Shown: positions 23,955 to 35,683, counted from the stretch's first letter. The stretch is 47,545 nt of DNA from an uncultured bacterium (GCA_937889645.1 CALBZE010000070.1:1-47545), one strand, 5' to 3'. Made by a program: numbers and translations. Notes: generated by a model not told the origin, from the sequence alone.

Positions 23955-24659
23955 TCACACGGTGGAGGACCCCACTTCCACAGCGTGCAGAGCATCGATC
24001 ATTTTCTGTGCCGACTCCTCCATGTCGATCACCATGCCGTCGATCTTGGTCACGAAGTAGTTGTGCGCGATGTTGACCGGAATCGCGATGACCAGACCGG
24101 CGGCGGTCGTGATGAGCGCCACCTTGATACCGCCGGCGACGAGCTGAGCGTCGACCTCACCCGCCGCCTCGATGGCCGCGAACGCGGCGATCATCCCGAC
24201 GACCGTCCCGAGGAACCCGAGCAGCGGGGCGACGTTCGAGACCGTGGCGAGCCAGACCAGACCACGCTCGAGCGCGGCCATCTCGAAGAGGCCGACGTTC
24301 TCGATCGCCTGACGGACCCGCTCGTTCCCTTCGCCCTTGCGCTCGAGGCCGGCCGCGAGGATACGGGCCGCCGGAGCCTTGGATTCGCGCGCCAGCGCGA
24401 ACGCCTCATCGATGCGCCGCTCGGCGAGCAGCTGGTCCACCTCACGGAGGAACTTGCTCGTACGAGCCCCCTTGACGCTCAGCTCGATCAGCTTCCAGAC
24501 GATGACGATGAGGCCGAGCAGCGCGGAGGCGCCCAGGAACCACATCATCCAACCACCGTCGTTCCACGTCCGGACCAGCCACTCGGTCGGGGTCAGCTTC
24601 GGGCCGTCAATGCCCGGGATCTGCAGCATGGCCAGGGTTAGGGTGCCGAAACTGCTCAA
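23955..24659 (-). CDS. MotA/TolQ/ExbB proton-channel protein
   Basis: The 234-residue protein has three transmembrane helices: about 37-60, the long pair around 135-170 (VAPLLGFLGTVVGMIAAF, the family signature) and 178-203. It is a proton channel subunit of the inner membrane that energises outer-membrane or envelope processes through an ExbD/TolR partner. No exbD/tolR gene is adjacent; the next gene is the GWxTD lipoprotein. The start is TTG, with GGAGG at ideal spacing. A near-consensus promoter at 24739-24767 drives it. ExbB and TolQ cannot be distinguished from sequence alone. Confidence 0.9.
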   Translation of the reverse strand: MSSFGTLTLAMLQIPGIDGPKLTPTEWLVRTWNDGGWMMWFLGASALLGLIVIVWKLIELSVKGARTSKFLREVDQLLAERRIDEAFALARESKAPAARILAAGLERKGEGNERVRQAIENVGLFEMAALERGLVWLATVSNVAPLLGFLGTVVGMIAAFAAIEAAGEVDAQLVAGGIKVALITTAAGLVIAIPVNIAHNYFVTKIDGMVIDMEESAQKMIDALHAVEVGSSTV

Positions 24660-24738
24660 TGTTGCCTCCGTCGGTATGGACGCGCTGCGCAGCGCTGGGG
24701 TTTTGTGTGGAACCTTACACTTGACGAGGATTCAAACC

Positions 24739-24767
24739 ATACTAGACCGTCTGCCACTCCATGTCAA
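24739..24767 (-). promoter_or_regulatory. Promoter of the exbB-like transcription unit
   Basis: On the minus strand: TTGACA (24762-24767), 17-base spacer, TAGTAT (24739-24744). The -35 box contains the TGA stop codon of the upstream ABC-ATPase gene (24764-24766). Confidence 0.8.
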
Positions 24768-25900
24768 GGGGATACGGGAACATCGGGCTCCTTGACACAT
24801 GCGGCGAAGTGGCCGGGGGCCTTGCGGGCGAGGGGCGGCACGACGCGCGAGCACTCCGCGTCCTTGCGCGGGTGGTCGCATCTGAAACGATAAGGGCACC
24901 CGCCGTGTGACGGCTCCGGCGTCGGCGCCGCGGCGGCCCCGACGGCGCGCCCGCCATCGGGCTCGCGTGCCGGCCTCGAGCCCGTCCTGCGCGGCTCCGG
25001 AACCGGGACGGCCGAAAGGAGCGCCCGCGTATAGGGGTGCCTGGGCCTGTGGATCACGTCCTCGGATTCTCCGACCTCGACGATCCGTCCGCGGTACATG
25101 ACGGCGATCCGATCGCTGATGTGCTCGACGACGCTGAGATCGTGGGCGATGAAGAGGTACGCGATCCCGAGGCGGTCCTGCAGGTCCGCGAGGAGGTTGA
25201 GCACCTGCGCCTGCACGGAGACGTCGAGGGCGGACACCGGCTCGTCGCAGACGATGAACTCCGGCTCGACGGAGAGTGCGCGCGCGATCCCGATCCTCTG
25301 CCGTTGGCCGCCGCTGAACTCGTGAGGATAGCGGCGCGCGTGGTCGGGGGAGAGGCCGACCTGCTCGAGGAGTTCGTGTACGCGGCGGTCGGCCGCTGCA
25401 CCGCGGGCGATGCGGTGGACCTGGAGCACCTCGCGCAGCGCGTCGCCGACGGTCATCCTGGGGTTGAGCGAGCCGAACGGGTCCTGGAAGACGATCTGCG
25501 CGCGGCGCCGGAGGCGACGCAGCTCGTCGTCGGCCATGCGGAAGATGTCCTGGCCGTCGAAGATCGCCTCGCCCGCCGTCGGCTCGATGAGGCGGAGGAT
25601 GGCGCGTCCGGTCGTGGTCTTCCCGGAGCCGGACTCGCCCACCAGGCCGAGCGTCTCGCCGCGGCGGAGCCAGAACGAGACGTCGTCGACGGCGCGGAAC
25701 TGGTCGGCCACGCGCCCGAGGATCCCTTTCCGGATCGGGAAGTACTTCTTCAGGCCGCGCACGACGAGGAGCGCGTCGTCGGGCGCATCGAGGAGCGCGT
25801 CGGGCGGCGCGGGATCTACGGGCGGCACGACGTCGCCGGGTGGTGCGCCGGCGGATCCGGCGCGCGGTTCGGACGGCCGTGGGCGCGCGGCGTCGCTCAT
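24764..25900 (-). CDS. Peptide ABC transporter ATP-binding protein (OppF/DppF type)
   Basis: The 378-residue ATPase has Walker A GESGSGKT (88-95), the Q-loop FQDPFGSLNP, signature FSGGQRQRIGIARAL, Walker B FIVCDEP, and the H-loop His in IAHDLSVVEHI. The C-terminal Opp/Dpp extension (RHPYTRALLSAVP and the Cys-containing GGCPYRFRCDHP) is present; in OppD/DppD-type subunits this region can bind an Fe-S cluster. The first 40 residues are a Pro/Ala-rich extension. It pairs with the ATPase encoded just upstream, whose stop overlaps its ATG. Its own stop lies in the -35 box of the next promoter. Confidence 0.92.
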   Translation of the reverse strand: MSDAARPRPSEPRAGSAGAPPGDVVPPVDPAPPDALLDAPDDALLVVRGLKKYFPIRKGILGRVADQFRAVDDVSFWLRRGETLGLVGESGSGKTTTGRAILRLIEPTAGEAIFDGQDIFRMADDELRRLRRRAQIVFQDPFGSLNPRMTVGDALREVLQVHRIARGAAADRRVHELLEQVGLSPDHARRYPHEFSGGQRQRIGIARALSVEPEFIVCDEPVSALDVSVQAQVLNLLADLQDRLGIAYLFIAHDLSVVEHISDRIAVMYRGRIVEVGESEDVIHRPRHPYTRALLSAVPVPEPRRTGSRPAREPDGGRAVGAAAAPTPEPSHGGCPYRFRCDHPRKDAECSRVVPPLARKAPGHFAACVKEPDVPVSP

Positions 25901-27153
25901 CGCCGTACGTCCTCCTCGGTGTCTGGGTCGCCCATGAGCGGACGCACGGGCGCGTCGGGCGGCGCGGTCTCGGCCCCGGGCGCTGCGTGCTCCGCGGCCG
26001 ATGTAGCGTGCCAGCGTTCGGCGGGCGCCTCGGCGTGACCGGCGCGGCTCGCCTCATACGCGCCGGTGCGGCGCCGGACCTCCTCGCGCCGTTCGGGGTG
26101 CCGCTCGAGCCAGCAGCGCGAGGCGCGATTCTCTCGCGATGCGTGGCCGTCGCTCGCGCTGCCACTCTCATCCGACGCGCGACCATCCCCCGAGACGCTG
26201 CCCTCGGCCGTTGCGCGGCCGTCCCCCGCTGGGAACAGCTCCGGCGCCGCCTCTACGCACAGGTCCCAACCGTAGGGGCAGCGCGGGTGGAAGCGGCACG
26301 CGACCGGCCAGGCCGTGGGGCTCGGCACGGTGCCGGGGATGACGGCCAGGCGCTCGACCGGCCGGCCGAGCCGCGGGATCGCCTGGAGCAGCCCTTCGGT
26401 GTACGGGTGCCGCGGCTCGCGGAAGAGATCGTCCACGCTCGCCTGCTCCACGACCTGCCCGGCGTACATGACGACGACGCGGTCGCAGACCTGCGCGACG
26501 ACGCCGAGGTCGTGCGTGATCAGGATCATCGCCATCCCGAGCCGCTCGCGCAGCTCCGCCAACAGATCGAGGATCTGCGCCTGGATCGTGACGTCGAGCG
26601 CCGTCGTCGGCTCGTCGGCGATGAGTAGATCCGGCTCGCACGAGATCGCCATGGCGATCATGACGCGCTGGCGCATCCCGCCCGAGAGCTGGTGCGGGTA
26701 GTCCTCCGCGCGCCGCTCGGGGTCGGGGATCCCGACCTGTCGCAGCAGTTCGACCGCCCGCGCCCGCGCCTCGCGCTTCCCCACCCCGCGATGGTGGCGG
26801 ATCGCCTCGGCGATCTGGTCGCCGACCGAGTAGACGGGGTTGAGCGACGTCATCGGCTCCTGGAAGATTATGGCGATGTCGTTGCCGCGGACGCGTCGCA
26901 TCTCGGCCTCGGTCGCGGCGAGCAGGTCCCGCCCCCGGAACACGATGCGGCTGCCGGGCATGATCCGGCCGGGCGGCTGCGGCACGAGGCGCATGATCGA
27001 GAGCGACGTCACCGACTTCCCGCTCCCGCTCTCCCCCACGATCCCGAGCACCTCGCCCTCGTCGACGGCGAACGAAACACCGTCGACGGCGCGGGCGAGC
27101 CCGGCGTCCGTCTCGAAGTAGGTGCGCAGGTTCTCGACTTCCAGCAGCGCCAC
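25897..27153 (-). CDS. Peptide ABC transporter ATP-binding protein (OppD/DppD type)
   Basis: The 418-residue ATPase has Walker A GESGSGKS (40-47), FQEPMTSLNP, signature LSGGMRQRVMIAMAI, Walker B LLIADEP and ITHDLGVVAQV. The Opp C-terminal region has its usual cysteines (VACRFHPRCPYGWDLC). Between the family's usual ELFP and CWL blocks sits an extra stretch of about 36 residues made of GDGRA/SDGHAS-like repeats (26117-26226), and about 60 low-complexity residues follow CWL. The GTG start comes two bases after the permease stop. It energises import together with the OppF-type subunit. Confidence 0.9.
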   Translation of the reverse strand: MALLEVENLRTYFETDAGLARAVDGVSFAVDEGEVLGIVGESGSGKSVTSLSIMRLVPQPPGRIMPGSRIVFRGRDLLAATEAEMRRVRGNDIAIIFQEPMTSLNPVYSVGDQIAEAIRHHRGVGKREARARAVELLRQVGIPDPERRAEDYPHQLSGGMRQRVMIAMAISCEPDLLIADEPTTALDVTIQAQILDLLAELRERLGMAMILITHDLGVVAQVCDRVVVMYAGQVVEQASVDDLFREPRHPYTEGLLQAIPRLGRPVERLAVIPGTVPSPTAWPVACRFHPRCPYGWDLCVEAAPELFPAGDGRATAEGSVSGDGRASDESGSASDGHASRENRASRCWLERHPERREEVRRRTGAYEASRAGHAEAPAERWHATSAAEHAAPGAETAPPDAPVRPLMGDPDTEEDVRR

Positions 27154-27155
27154 GG

Positions 27156-28385
27156 TCAGCTCCGGAGCCGGGGGTCGAGGGCGTCGCGCAGCCCGTCGCC
27201 CAGCAGGTTGAACGCGAGCACGGTCACGACGATCGTGAGCCCCGGGAAGGTGGCGACCCACCACGCGCCGAGCAGCGTCTCGCGCCCGTCGGCGACCATG
27301 TTCCCCCACGTCGGCGTGGGTGGCGCGACGCCGAGCCCGAGGAAGGAGAGCCCGGCCTCGAGGACGATCGTGTTCCCGATCCCGAGCGTCGCGGCGACGA
27401 TGACGGGCGCCATCACGTTCGGCACCAGGTGCCGCAGGATGATGCGCCAGCGGCCGAACCCGAGCGCCCGCGCCGCCATCACGAACTCGCGCTCCCTCAC
27501 GCTCAAGACCTCGCCACGCACGATCCTGGCCGTGCTCGGCCACTGCGTCAGCCCCAGCACGGTGATGATCAACAAGATGCTCGGGCTGAAGAGCGCGATG
27601 ATCATGATGAGCAGGACGAGCCGCGGGAAGGCGAGGACCATGTCGGTGAAGCGCATGATCGCCGCGTCGACCTTCCCGCCGATGTACCCGGCCACGGCGC
27701 CGAGGATGGTGCCGATCGTGATCGCGATCGCGACGGCGACGAACGCGATCGAGAGCGACACGCGCGCGCCGTAGATGATGCGGCTCAGCACGTCGCGTCC
27801 GAAGCGGTCGGTCCCGAGCGGGTGCTCGAGCGAGGGCGGCAGGAAGCCGGTGCGCACGATGTCACGCTGCAGGATCGGGTCGTACGGCGCGATCAACGGC
27901 GCGAGGAGCGCGACCAGGTAGAGGACGACGATGATCGCGAGCCCGGTCATCGCCAGGCGGTCGCGGCGGAGCAACCTCGCGGCGATGCGCCATTGGGAAT
28001 CGCCTCCCGCCGCGACGATGCGGGGCCGGGGCCGCAGGTCGCGGAAGGCGGCGAACCAGACGGCGCCGAGCGCGAGCGCGAGCGTTGCCACGGCGATGTA
28101 GTCGTCGAGCGAGCCGTCGGTCGCGACGGCGGCGATTCGGCCGCGCGCGAAGAAGGCGACGGCGAGGAGCGAGGCCCAGGCGAGGAGGAGGGCGGCGCCG
28201 CGCGCCCACGCGCCGATGGCGATGTGGCCGGCGCCCGGCAGCACGGCGGAGAGCGCCCGGGCAGCCGTCCCCGCCGCGCGCGGCGCCTCCATCGCCAGCG
28301 CGCCGCCCTCTTCGGCCCCGACCGGGACCGGCTCCGGCGGCATCGACTCGGGCTCGCCCAGGACGTGACGGTGCGGTTCCGCCAT
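27156..28385 (-). CDS. Peptide ABC transporter permease (OppC/DppC type) with extra N-terminal membrane domain
   Basis: From about residue 132 the 409-residue protein is a standard OppC/DppC permease (RRDRLAMTGLAIIVVLYLV, PLIAPYDP, HPLGTDRFGRDVLSRIIYGAR, and the EAA loop VMAARALGFGRWRIILRHL). Ahead of this are about 130 residues not found in ordinary OppC. They comprise a Glu/Pro-rich segment and two or three hydrophobic helices opened by SAVLPGAGHIAIGAWARGAA, which recalls small PGxGQ-type membrane domains such as DUF5683. GAGGGGG before the ATG at 28385, 11 bases after the OppB-type stop, supports this start and therefore the fusion. Confidence 0.88.
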   Translation of the reverse strand: MAEPHRHVLGEPESMPPEPVPVGAEEGGALAMEAPRAAGTAARALSAVLPGAGHIAIGAWARGAALLLAWASLLAVAFFARGRIAAVATDGSLDDYIAVATLALALGAVWFAAFRDLRPRPRIVAAGGDSQWRIAARLLRRDRLAMTGLAIIVVLYLVALLAPLIAPYDPILQRDIVRTGFLPPSLEHPLGTDRFGRDVLSRIIYGARVSLSIAFVAVAIAITIGTILGAVAGYIGGKVDAAIMRFTDMVLAFPRLVLLIMIIALFSPSILLIITVLGLTQWPSTARIVRGEVLSVREREFVMAARALGFGRWRIILRHLVPNVMAPVIVAATLGIGNTIVLEAGLSFLGLGVAPPTPTWGNMVADGRETLLGAWWVATFPGLTIVVTVLAFNLLGDGLRDALDPRLRS

Positions 28386-28395
28386 CGCCACCCCC

Positions 28396-29379
28396 TCAGT
28401 CGTAACGGATGCGCGGGTCGACGGCCGCGTACAGCAGGTCTGCGACCAGGCTCCCAAGCACGACCATCCCGGCGAAGAAGAAGCTCGTCGCCATGACCAC
28501 CGGGTAGTCCCGCTCGAAGATCGCATCCACGATGACGCGCCCCATCCCCGGCCAGGCGAAGATGACCTCGACGAAGACCGCGCCGCTGAAGAGGAGCGGC
28601 AGGTACAGGCCGAGCAGCGTGACGACCGGGATGAGCGAGTTGCGGAGCGCGTGCTTGAGGATCACCGTCCGCTCCGGGAGCCCTTTGGCGCGCGCGGTCC
28701 GGATGTAGTCCTGCCGCACGACCTCGAGCATCTGCCCGCGCGTGTAGCGCGCGATCCCGGCCGCGAGCACGAGCGTGAGGGTCGTGACCGGCAGGACCAT
28801 GTGCCGGAGCCGGTCCATGATCCGTTCGCCGGGCGAGAGGAACTCGTAGTCGATGCTGGTCACGCCGGTCGGCGGGAGCGCGATCGGCCACCCCCACTCG
28901 TACGCCTTGAGCGCGAAGATCAGCATCAGCATGAGCCCCAGCCAGAACGACGGCATCGAGTAGAAGAAGAGCGAGACGACGCTGAGCACCCGGTCGAGCC
29001 ACGAGTGCTGGCGCACGGCCTGGAGCACGCCGACGGCGACGCCGAGCAGGAAGACCAGCACGAGCGATGCGCCGGCCAGGATCAGCGTGTTGGGCAGTGC
29101 ATCCAGGATGACGTCGGAGACGGGCCGGTTCTGGCCGAACGAGTAGCCGAAGTTGCCGGTCAGGAAGGCGCCGATCCACCGGACGTAGCGGATGTGCAGC
29201 GGCTGGTCCAGGCCGAAGTTGCGCCGGACCTGTTCGATGACCTCGGGCGCGACGCCGGGGCTGACGTAGTACGCCGTCGGGTCGCCGGGCGCGAGGTTGA
29301 GCACAATGAAGATCAGCGTGGCGACGCCGAGTAGGAGCGGGATCGCACCGAGGACGCGACGGATCAGGTAGGCGGTCAT
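28396..29379 (-). CDS. Peptide ABC transporter permease (OppB/DppB type)
   Basis: The 327-residue protein has about six transmembrane helices and the OppB family opening (YLIRRVLGAIPLLLGVATLIF). It carries the conserved APGDPT and FGLDQPLHIRYVRW segments and an EAA loop (DYIRTARAKGLPERTVILKHALRNSLIPV) that contacts an ATPase. It forms the membrane channel with the OppC-type subunit. The gene follows the substrate-binding protein after 43 bases. Confidence 0.93.
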   Translation of the reverse strand: MTAYLIRRVLGAIPLLLGVATLIFIVLNLAPGDPTAYYVSPGVAPEVIEQVRRNFGLDQPLHIRYVRWIGAFLTGNFGYSFGQNRPVSDVILDALPNTLILAGASLVLVFLLGVAVGVLQAVRQHSWLDRVLSVVSLFFYSMPSFWLGLMLMLIFALKAYEWGWPIALPPTGVTSIDYEFLSPGERIMDRLRHMVLPVTTLTLVLAAGIARYTRGQMLEVVRQDYIRTARAKGLPERTVILKHALRNSLIPVVTLLGLYLPLLFSGAVFVEVIFAWPGMGRVIVDAIFERDYPVVMATSFFFAGMVVLGSLVADLLYAAVDPRIRYD

Positions 29380-29422
29380 CGGGGCTCGGAGCCGGGCGCG
29401 TGGACGACGGAGGCGGCGGGCG

Positions 29423-31060
29423 CTAGCGCCCGCCGCCGGCCAGCGACCACCTCGCGATGCTGACCAGCTCGCCGCGCGGGTCCATCTCCACGTTCTGCAC
29501 GTTCCGCCGCGCCGCGGCGAGCTCGTTCAGCCAGAACATGAACGTGATCGGCTGTTCCTCCTGGAGCAGCCGCGTGAGGTCGCCCCAGATGCGGCGGGCG
29601 GCGCGCGGGTCCGTCTCGGCGATCCCGGACTCGATCAACGCGTCTGCGCGCGGATTCGCGTACGAGCTGCGGTTCGCCGAGCCGGCCACGTTCGCCCAGC
29701 GTGAGTGGAAGAGCGCCATCGGCGCCGAGCCGACCTGGAAGTTGTCGAGCACCCAGTTCGTGAAGACGGCGTCGAAGTCCCGCCCGCGGTGCTGCGCGAG
29801 GAGCGTCTGGAACTCGACGATCCGGATGTCCGCCGCCACGCCCACGCGCCGGAGCTGCGCCTGCACGACCTCGACGACCGCGCGGTTGAGCGGCGCATCG
29901 CTCGTCGTCAGCGTGAAGCGGAGCGGCGTCCCCCGCGCGTCCTCGCGGATCCCGTCGCGGTTGCGGTCCGTCCAGCCGGCCTGCTCGAGCAGCTCGGCGG
30001 CCTCGGCCGTGTCGTACGGGAGCGGCTCGACGCCCGGGTCCAGCGGGCTCCACGGCGGGATCGGGCCGGCCGCGGGCGTGCCGTGGCCGTAGAGGAGCGC
30101 GTCGATGATCTCCCGCCGGTCGATCGCGAGCGCCAGCGCGCGCCGGACCCGCGCGTCCGTGAACGGCGCACGGCGGTTGTTCCAGCCGATGTAGTAGAAC
30201 GTACGCCCCGGGAACGCGAACAGCTCGAGCGCGTCGTTCTCCGCGATCTGCGCGGCCTGGTCGGGCGCGACCGGGATGTCGACCTGCACGCCACCCGTCA
30301 GCAGCTCCGCCAGCATCGTCGGCGCCTCGGGGATGATGCGGAAGAAGACCCGCTCGAGCGCCGGCGGCCCGCCCAGCGCCGCCGGGAAATCGGGGTTGCG
30401 CTCCAGGACCAGCCGCTCGTTCGCACGCCGCTCGACGAAGCGGTACGGCCCGCTCCCGACCGGGCTCACGTTGAACGGCGCCGTCCGAAGCTGCTCCGCG
30501 GGGATGCCTTCCAGCAGGTGCTTCGGCACCGGGGCCCACCAGAAGTCCTCGATCGCCTGGGCGTGCGGGCGGCTGAAATCGAAGCGAATCGTGAACGAGT
30601 CGACGACCGTCGCGCTCTCGACCTGCGACAGGTACGCCGACGCGAGAAGCGACGCCGTCGTCGGGTCCTTCGCCAGGTCGAAGGTGAACTTCACGTCCTC
30701 CGCCGTGACCGGCACGCCGTCGTGCCAGCGGACGTCGCGGCGGAGGCGAAAGACGACGGCCGTGTCGGCCTCCATCTCCCAACCCTCGGCGAGGTACGGC
30801 CGGGGGCGCAGTTCGGCATCGTACTGGATGAGCGGCGTGAAGAGGGCGTACTTGATCAGCTCGTCCGTGTAGATGTCGGTGTTGACGATCGGATTGAACG
30901 CGCCGAAATCGGCGCGCATCCCCACGACGACGCTCCCGCCGCGGGCGCCGGCATCGGCACCCTCGCGGCCGCACCCGGCGACCGCCGCGACGAGCGCGAG
31001 CGCCATCGCCGCGGCGACGCTGCCGCGGCCGACCACTCCACGCACGTACCGAGCTGTCAT
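29423..31060 (-). CDS. Peptide ABC transporter substrate-binding lipoprotein (SBP family 5)
   Basis: The 545-residue protein has a lipoprotein signal ending at the lipobox AVAGC (C30). The family 5 fold is marked by VVGMRADFGAFNPIVNTD, the LAEGWEMEADTAVVFRLRRDVRWHDG block, VTAEDVKFTFD and the later VRRALALAIDRREI. Such proteins capture di- or oligopeptides, or sometimes nickel, opines or sugars, and deliver them to OppBC-type permeases. GGAGGGG sets the start. It is the first transporter gene and follows the octanoyltransferase-like gene by 27 bases, so it could be read with the gcv genes. Ligand specificity is not predictable. Confidence 0.92.
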   Translation of the reverse strand: MTARYVRGVVGRGSVAAAMALALVAAVAGCGREGADAGARGGSVVVGMRADFGAFNPIVNTDIYTDELIKYALFTPLIQYDAELRPRPYLAEGWEMEADTAVVFRLRRDVRWHDGVPVTAEDVKFTFDLAKDPTTASLLASAYLSQVESATVVDSFTIRFDFSRPHAQAIEDFWWAPVPKHLLEGIPAEQLRTAPFNVSPVGSGPYRFVERRANERLVLERNPDFPAALGGPPALERVFFRIIPEAPTMLAELLTGGVQVDIPVAPDQAAQIAENDALELFAFPGRTFYYIGWNNRRAPFTDARVRRALALAIDRREIIDALLYGHGTPAAGPIPPWSPLDPGVEPLPYDTAEAAELLEQAGWTDRNRDGIREDARGTPLRFTLTTSDAPLNRAVVEVVQAQLRRVGVAADIRIVEFQTLLAQHRGRDFDAVFTNWVLDNFQVGSAPMALFHSRWANVAGSANRSSYANPRADALIESGIAETDPRAARRIWGDLTRLLQEEQPITFMFWLNELAAARRNVQNVEMDPRGELVSIARWSLAGGGR

Positions 31061-31087
31061 CCACCCCTCCGGTCCCAGAGTTTTCGA

Positions 31088-31873
31088 TCAACGACGCCAG
31101 GTCCACTCTTCCGAGCGGAACCGGTCCACGAGAGCGCGAGCGCGCTCCTCCAGCGCGCCCCGGCCCGGGTCCTCGTCGAACCGCACGCCGAGCGCTTCCT
31201 CGAAGCCGTGGCGTAGCGCGGCGACCAGTTCGTCCCAGGACGGAACGCGGCCGAGGACGGCCTCCAGGCAGGTCACGCCGGCAGCGGCGTGGACGGGCGA
31301 GCCGAGCAGCTCCGCCGCCTCGCGCTGGTCGCCGGAAAGCAGGAGCGAGCCGTGCTGGAGCAGAACGCGCCGTTCCGCCCGCTGCGCGCTCCCAACCAGC
31401 TTCTTCCCCCCCACCACCACCTCGCCCGGCGCGGCGGCGTCGAAGCACGGTGCGGCCCACTCCGCCGCGCCGCGGCGCATCCACCCCGGTCGCTCCGGCG
31501 CGACCTCCGCCGGGACGCCGAGACGGCGCAGCCCCGCGACCAGCGCGCGGTTGATCGCGCGGTACGTCTCGCGCGGCGAGCCCAGCACGCCGACCGGCAC
31601 GGCCACGGCGTACGTCAACTCGCGGTCGTGGTAGACCGCCATCCCGCCGGTCGGGCGTCGGACCACGTGGATGCCGCGAGAGGCCGCCGCGGCTGCAACA
31701 TCAAGGCCAGGCCCGGGTTGGTTGCGCCCGAGCGATAGGCACGGCGGATCCCAACGATACAGGCGGAGGGACGGACGCCCCCCCGCCTGTACGCGCTCCA
31801 GGAGCGCCTGGTCCACCGCCATGTTCTCCGCGCCCGCGCGCGGCCGCCCGTCGACGATCAGGTGCCAGCGCAT
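31088..31873 (-). CDS. LipM-like octanoyltransferase / lipoate-protein ligase family
   Basis: The 261-residue protein has the biotin/lipoate ligase fold: SLRLYRWDPPCLSLGRNQP, the RRPTGG motif (72-77), and KK at 157-158 in GGKKLVGSAQR. C143 (APCFDA) sits where the acyl-accepting Cys of LipM is found, and the accessory domain of LplA ligases is missing. Octanoyl transfer from ACP to GcvH or E2 is therefore more likely than ATP-dependent lipoate ligation. Its position 61 bases after gcvP and near gcvH supports a role in lipoylating GcvH. LplA- or LipL-like activity remains possible. Confidence 0.85.
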   Translation of the reverse strand: MRWHLIVDGRPRAGAENMAVDQALLERVQAGGRPSLRLYRWDPPCLSLGRNQPGPGLDVAAAAASRGIHVVRRPTGGMAVYHDRELTYAVAVPVGVLGSPRETYRAINRALVAGLRRLGVPAEVAPERPGWMRRGAAEWAAPCFDAAAPGEVVVGGKKLVGSAQRAERRVLLQHGSLLLSGDQREAAELLGSPVHAAAGVTCLEAVLGRVPSWDELVAALRHGFEEALGVRFDEDPGRGALEERARALVDRFRSEEWTWRR

Positions 31874-31934
31874 CCCTTGCCGCCCGCCTCGAGCGGCGCG
31901 GGCAAGATCGCCCGCGCCGCCGAGACGTCAACCC

Positions 31935-34825
<2,891 letters not shown>

Positions 34826-34829
<4 letters not shown>

Positions 34830-34879
34830 TCTCGAATGCCCCAGAAAAGGAAAACGGGCGGCCAGTCACGCCCGCCCAT
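34826..34879 (-). CDS. Possible short leader ORF overlapping gcvP
   Basis: An ATG at 34879 with AAGGAG ten bases upstream opens a 17-codon frame beginning Met-Gly-Gly. Its TGA overlaps the gcvP start region. The frame covers the hairpin at 34856-34877, and its second and third codons (GGC GGG) lie at the 5-prime side of that hairpin. Translation would interfere with hairpin formation. A glycine-sensing or coupling role is speculation; the ORF is very short. Confidence 0.25.
34856..34877 (-). terminator. Hairpin just upstream of gcvP
   Basis: On the minus strand GGGCGG and CCGCCC form a six-bp stem followed by GTTTTCC, about 22 bases before the gcvP ATG. It could partly terminate transcription from upstream or act as an attenuator. 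It is weak by stem length. Confidence 0.4.
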
Positions 34880-34996
34880 GCGCTGCATGCTCCTTCGCCG
34901 CAAGCCCTGATACCCCGGCCGAACGGGCCGTTTCCGAGCCCCGGGCGGGCCGGGGCGGTGCGGCGTGCGGCCGGCGCCGCCCTCTCGCGGGCGGCA

Positions 34997-35683
34997 TCAG
35001 AATTCGTAGCTCCTGCCCGGCTCCAGCACCACGGTCTCCGCCCGGTCGCCCACCATCCGCGCGAACTGCGCCGGGTCCTGGCGAATCAGGTCGAAGGTGT
35101 TGTAGTGCATGGGGATGACGACCCTGGGCTCGATGAACTCCACCGCGCGCGCCGCGTCCTCCGGGCCCATCGTGTAGTTGTCGCCGATGGGGAGCAACGC
35201 GACGTCGACTTTCCCCTTGAGGAGCTGCATCTCCATGATCAGCGCCGTGTCGCCGGCGTGATAGAGCCGCTTCCCGTTCAGGTCGAGCCAGAACCCACCC
35301 GGCATCGTCGTGAAGGTGCCGTCGGTGTCGCCGGAGACCTGCCCGCCGTGGAGGGCTGGGGTCATCTTCGCGTAGCCGAACGAGAACCTGTGCCCGCCGC
35401 CGATGCTCATCGAGTGGACGTTCCTGACGCCCCTCGACTCGGCGAACGCCGTGATCTCGAAGGTCGAGACCAGGAGCGCGCCGGTCTTCTTCGCCAGCGG
35501 GATCGCGTCGTCGAAGTGGTCGAAATGGCCGTGGCTGACGAAGATGAAGTCCAGCTCGTCGACCTGGTCCGTCCCGATGTCGGCGACCGGGTTGTCGTCC
35601 AGCCACGGATCGAACATGATCCGCAGCCCCTCGTCGGTCACGAGCGTGAAACAGGAATGGCCGTGCCAGGTCAGTCGTGCCAT
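34997..35683 (-). CDS. UPF0173 family metal-dependent hydrolase (beta-lactamase fold)
   Basis: The 228-residue protein begins RLTWHGHSCFTL. It has the metallo-beta-lactamase signature SHGHFDHFDD (HxHxDH), the later metal ligands (YHAGDTALI and PMHYNTF) and the typical UPF0173 length. It is probably a binuclear-metal hydrolase of unknown substrate. GGAGG nine bases before the ATG at 35683 sets the start, though an in-frame GTG lies at 35692. It sits between gcvH and gcvP on the same strand, an unexpected place for it. No obvious link to glycine metabolism is known. Confidence 0.88.
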   Translation of the reverse strand: MARLTWHGHSCFTLVTDEGLRIMFDPWLDDNPVADIGTDQVDELDFIFVSHGHFDHFDDAIPLAKKTGALLVSTFEITAFAESRGVRNVHSMSIGGGHRFSFGYAKMTPALHGGQVSGDTDGTFTTMPGGFWLDLNGKRLYHAGDTALIMEMQLLKGKVDVALLPIGDNYTMGPEDAARAVEFIEPRVVIPMHYNTFDLIRQDPAQFARMVGDRAETVVLEPGRSYEF

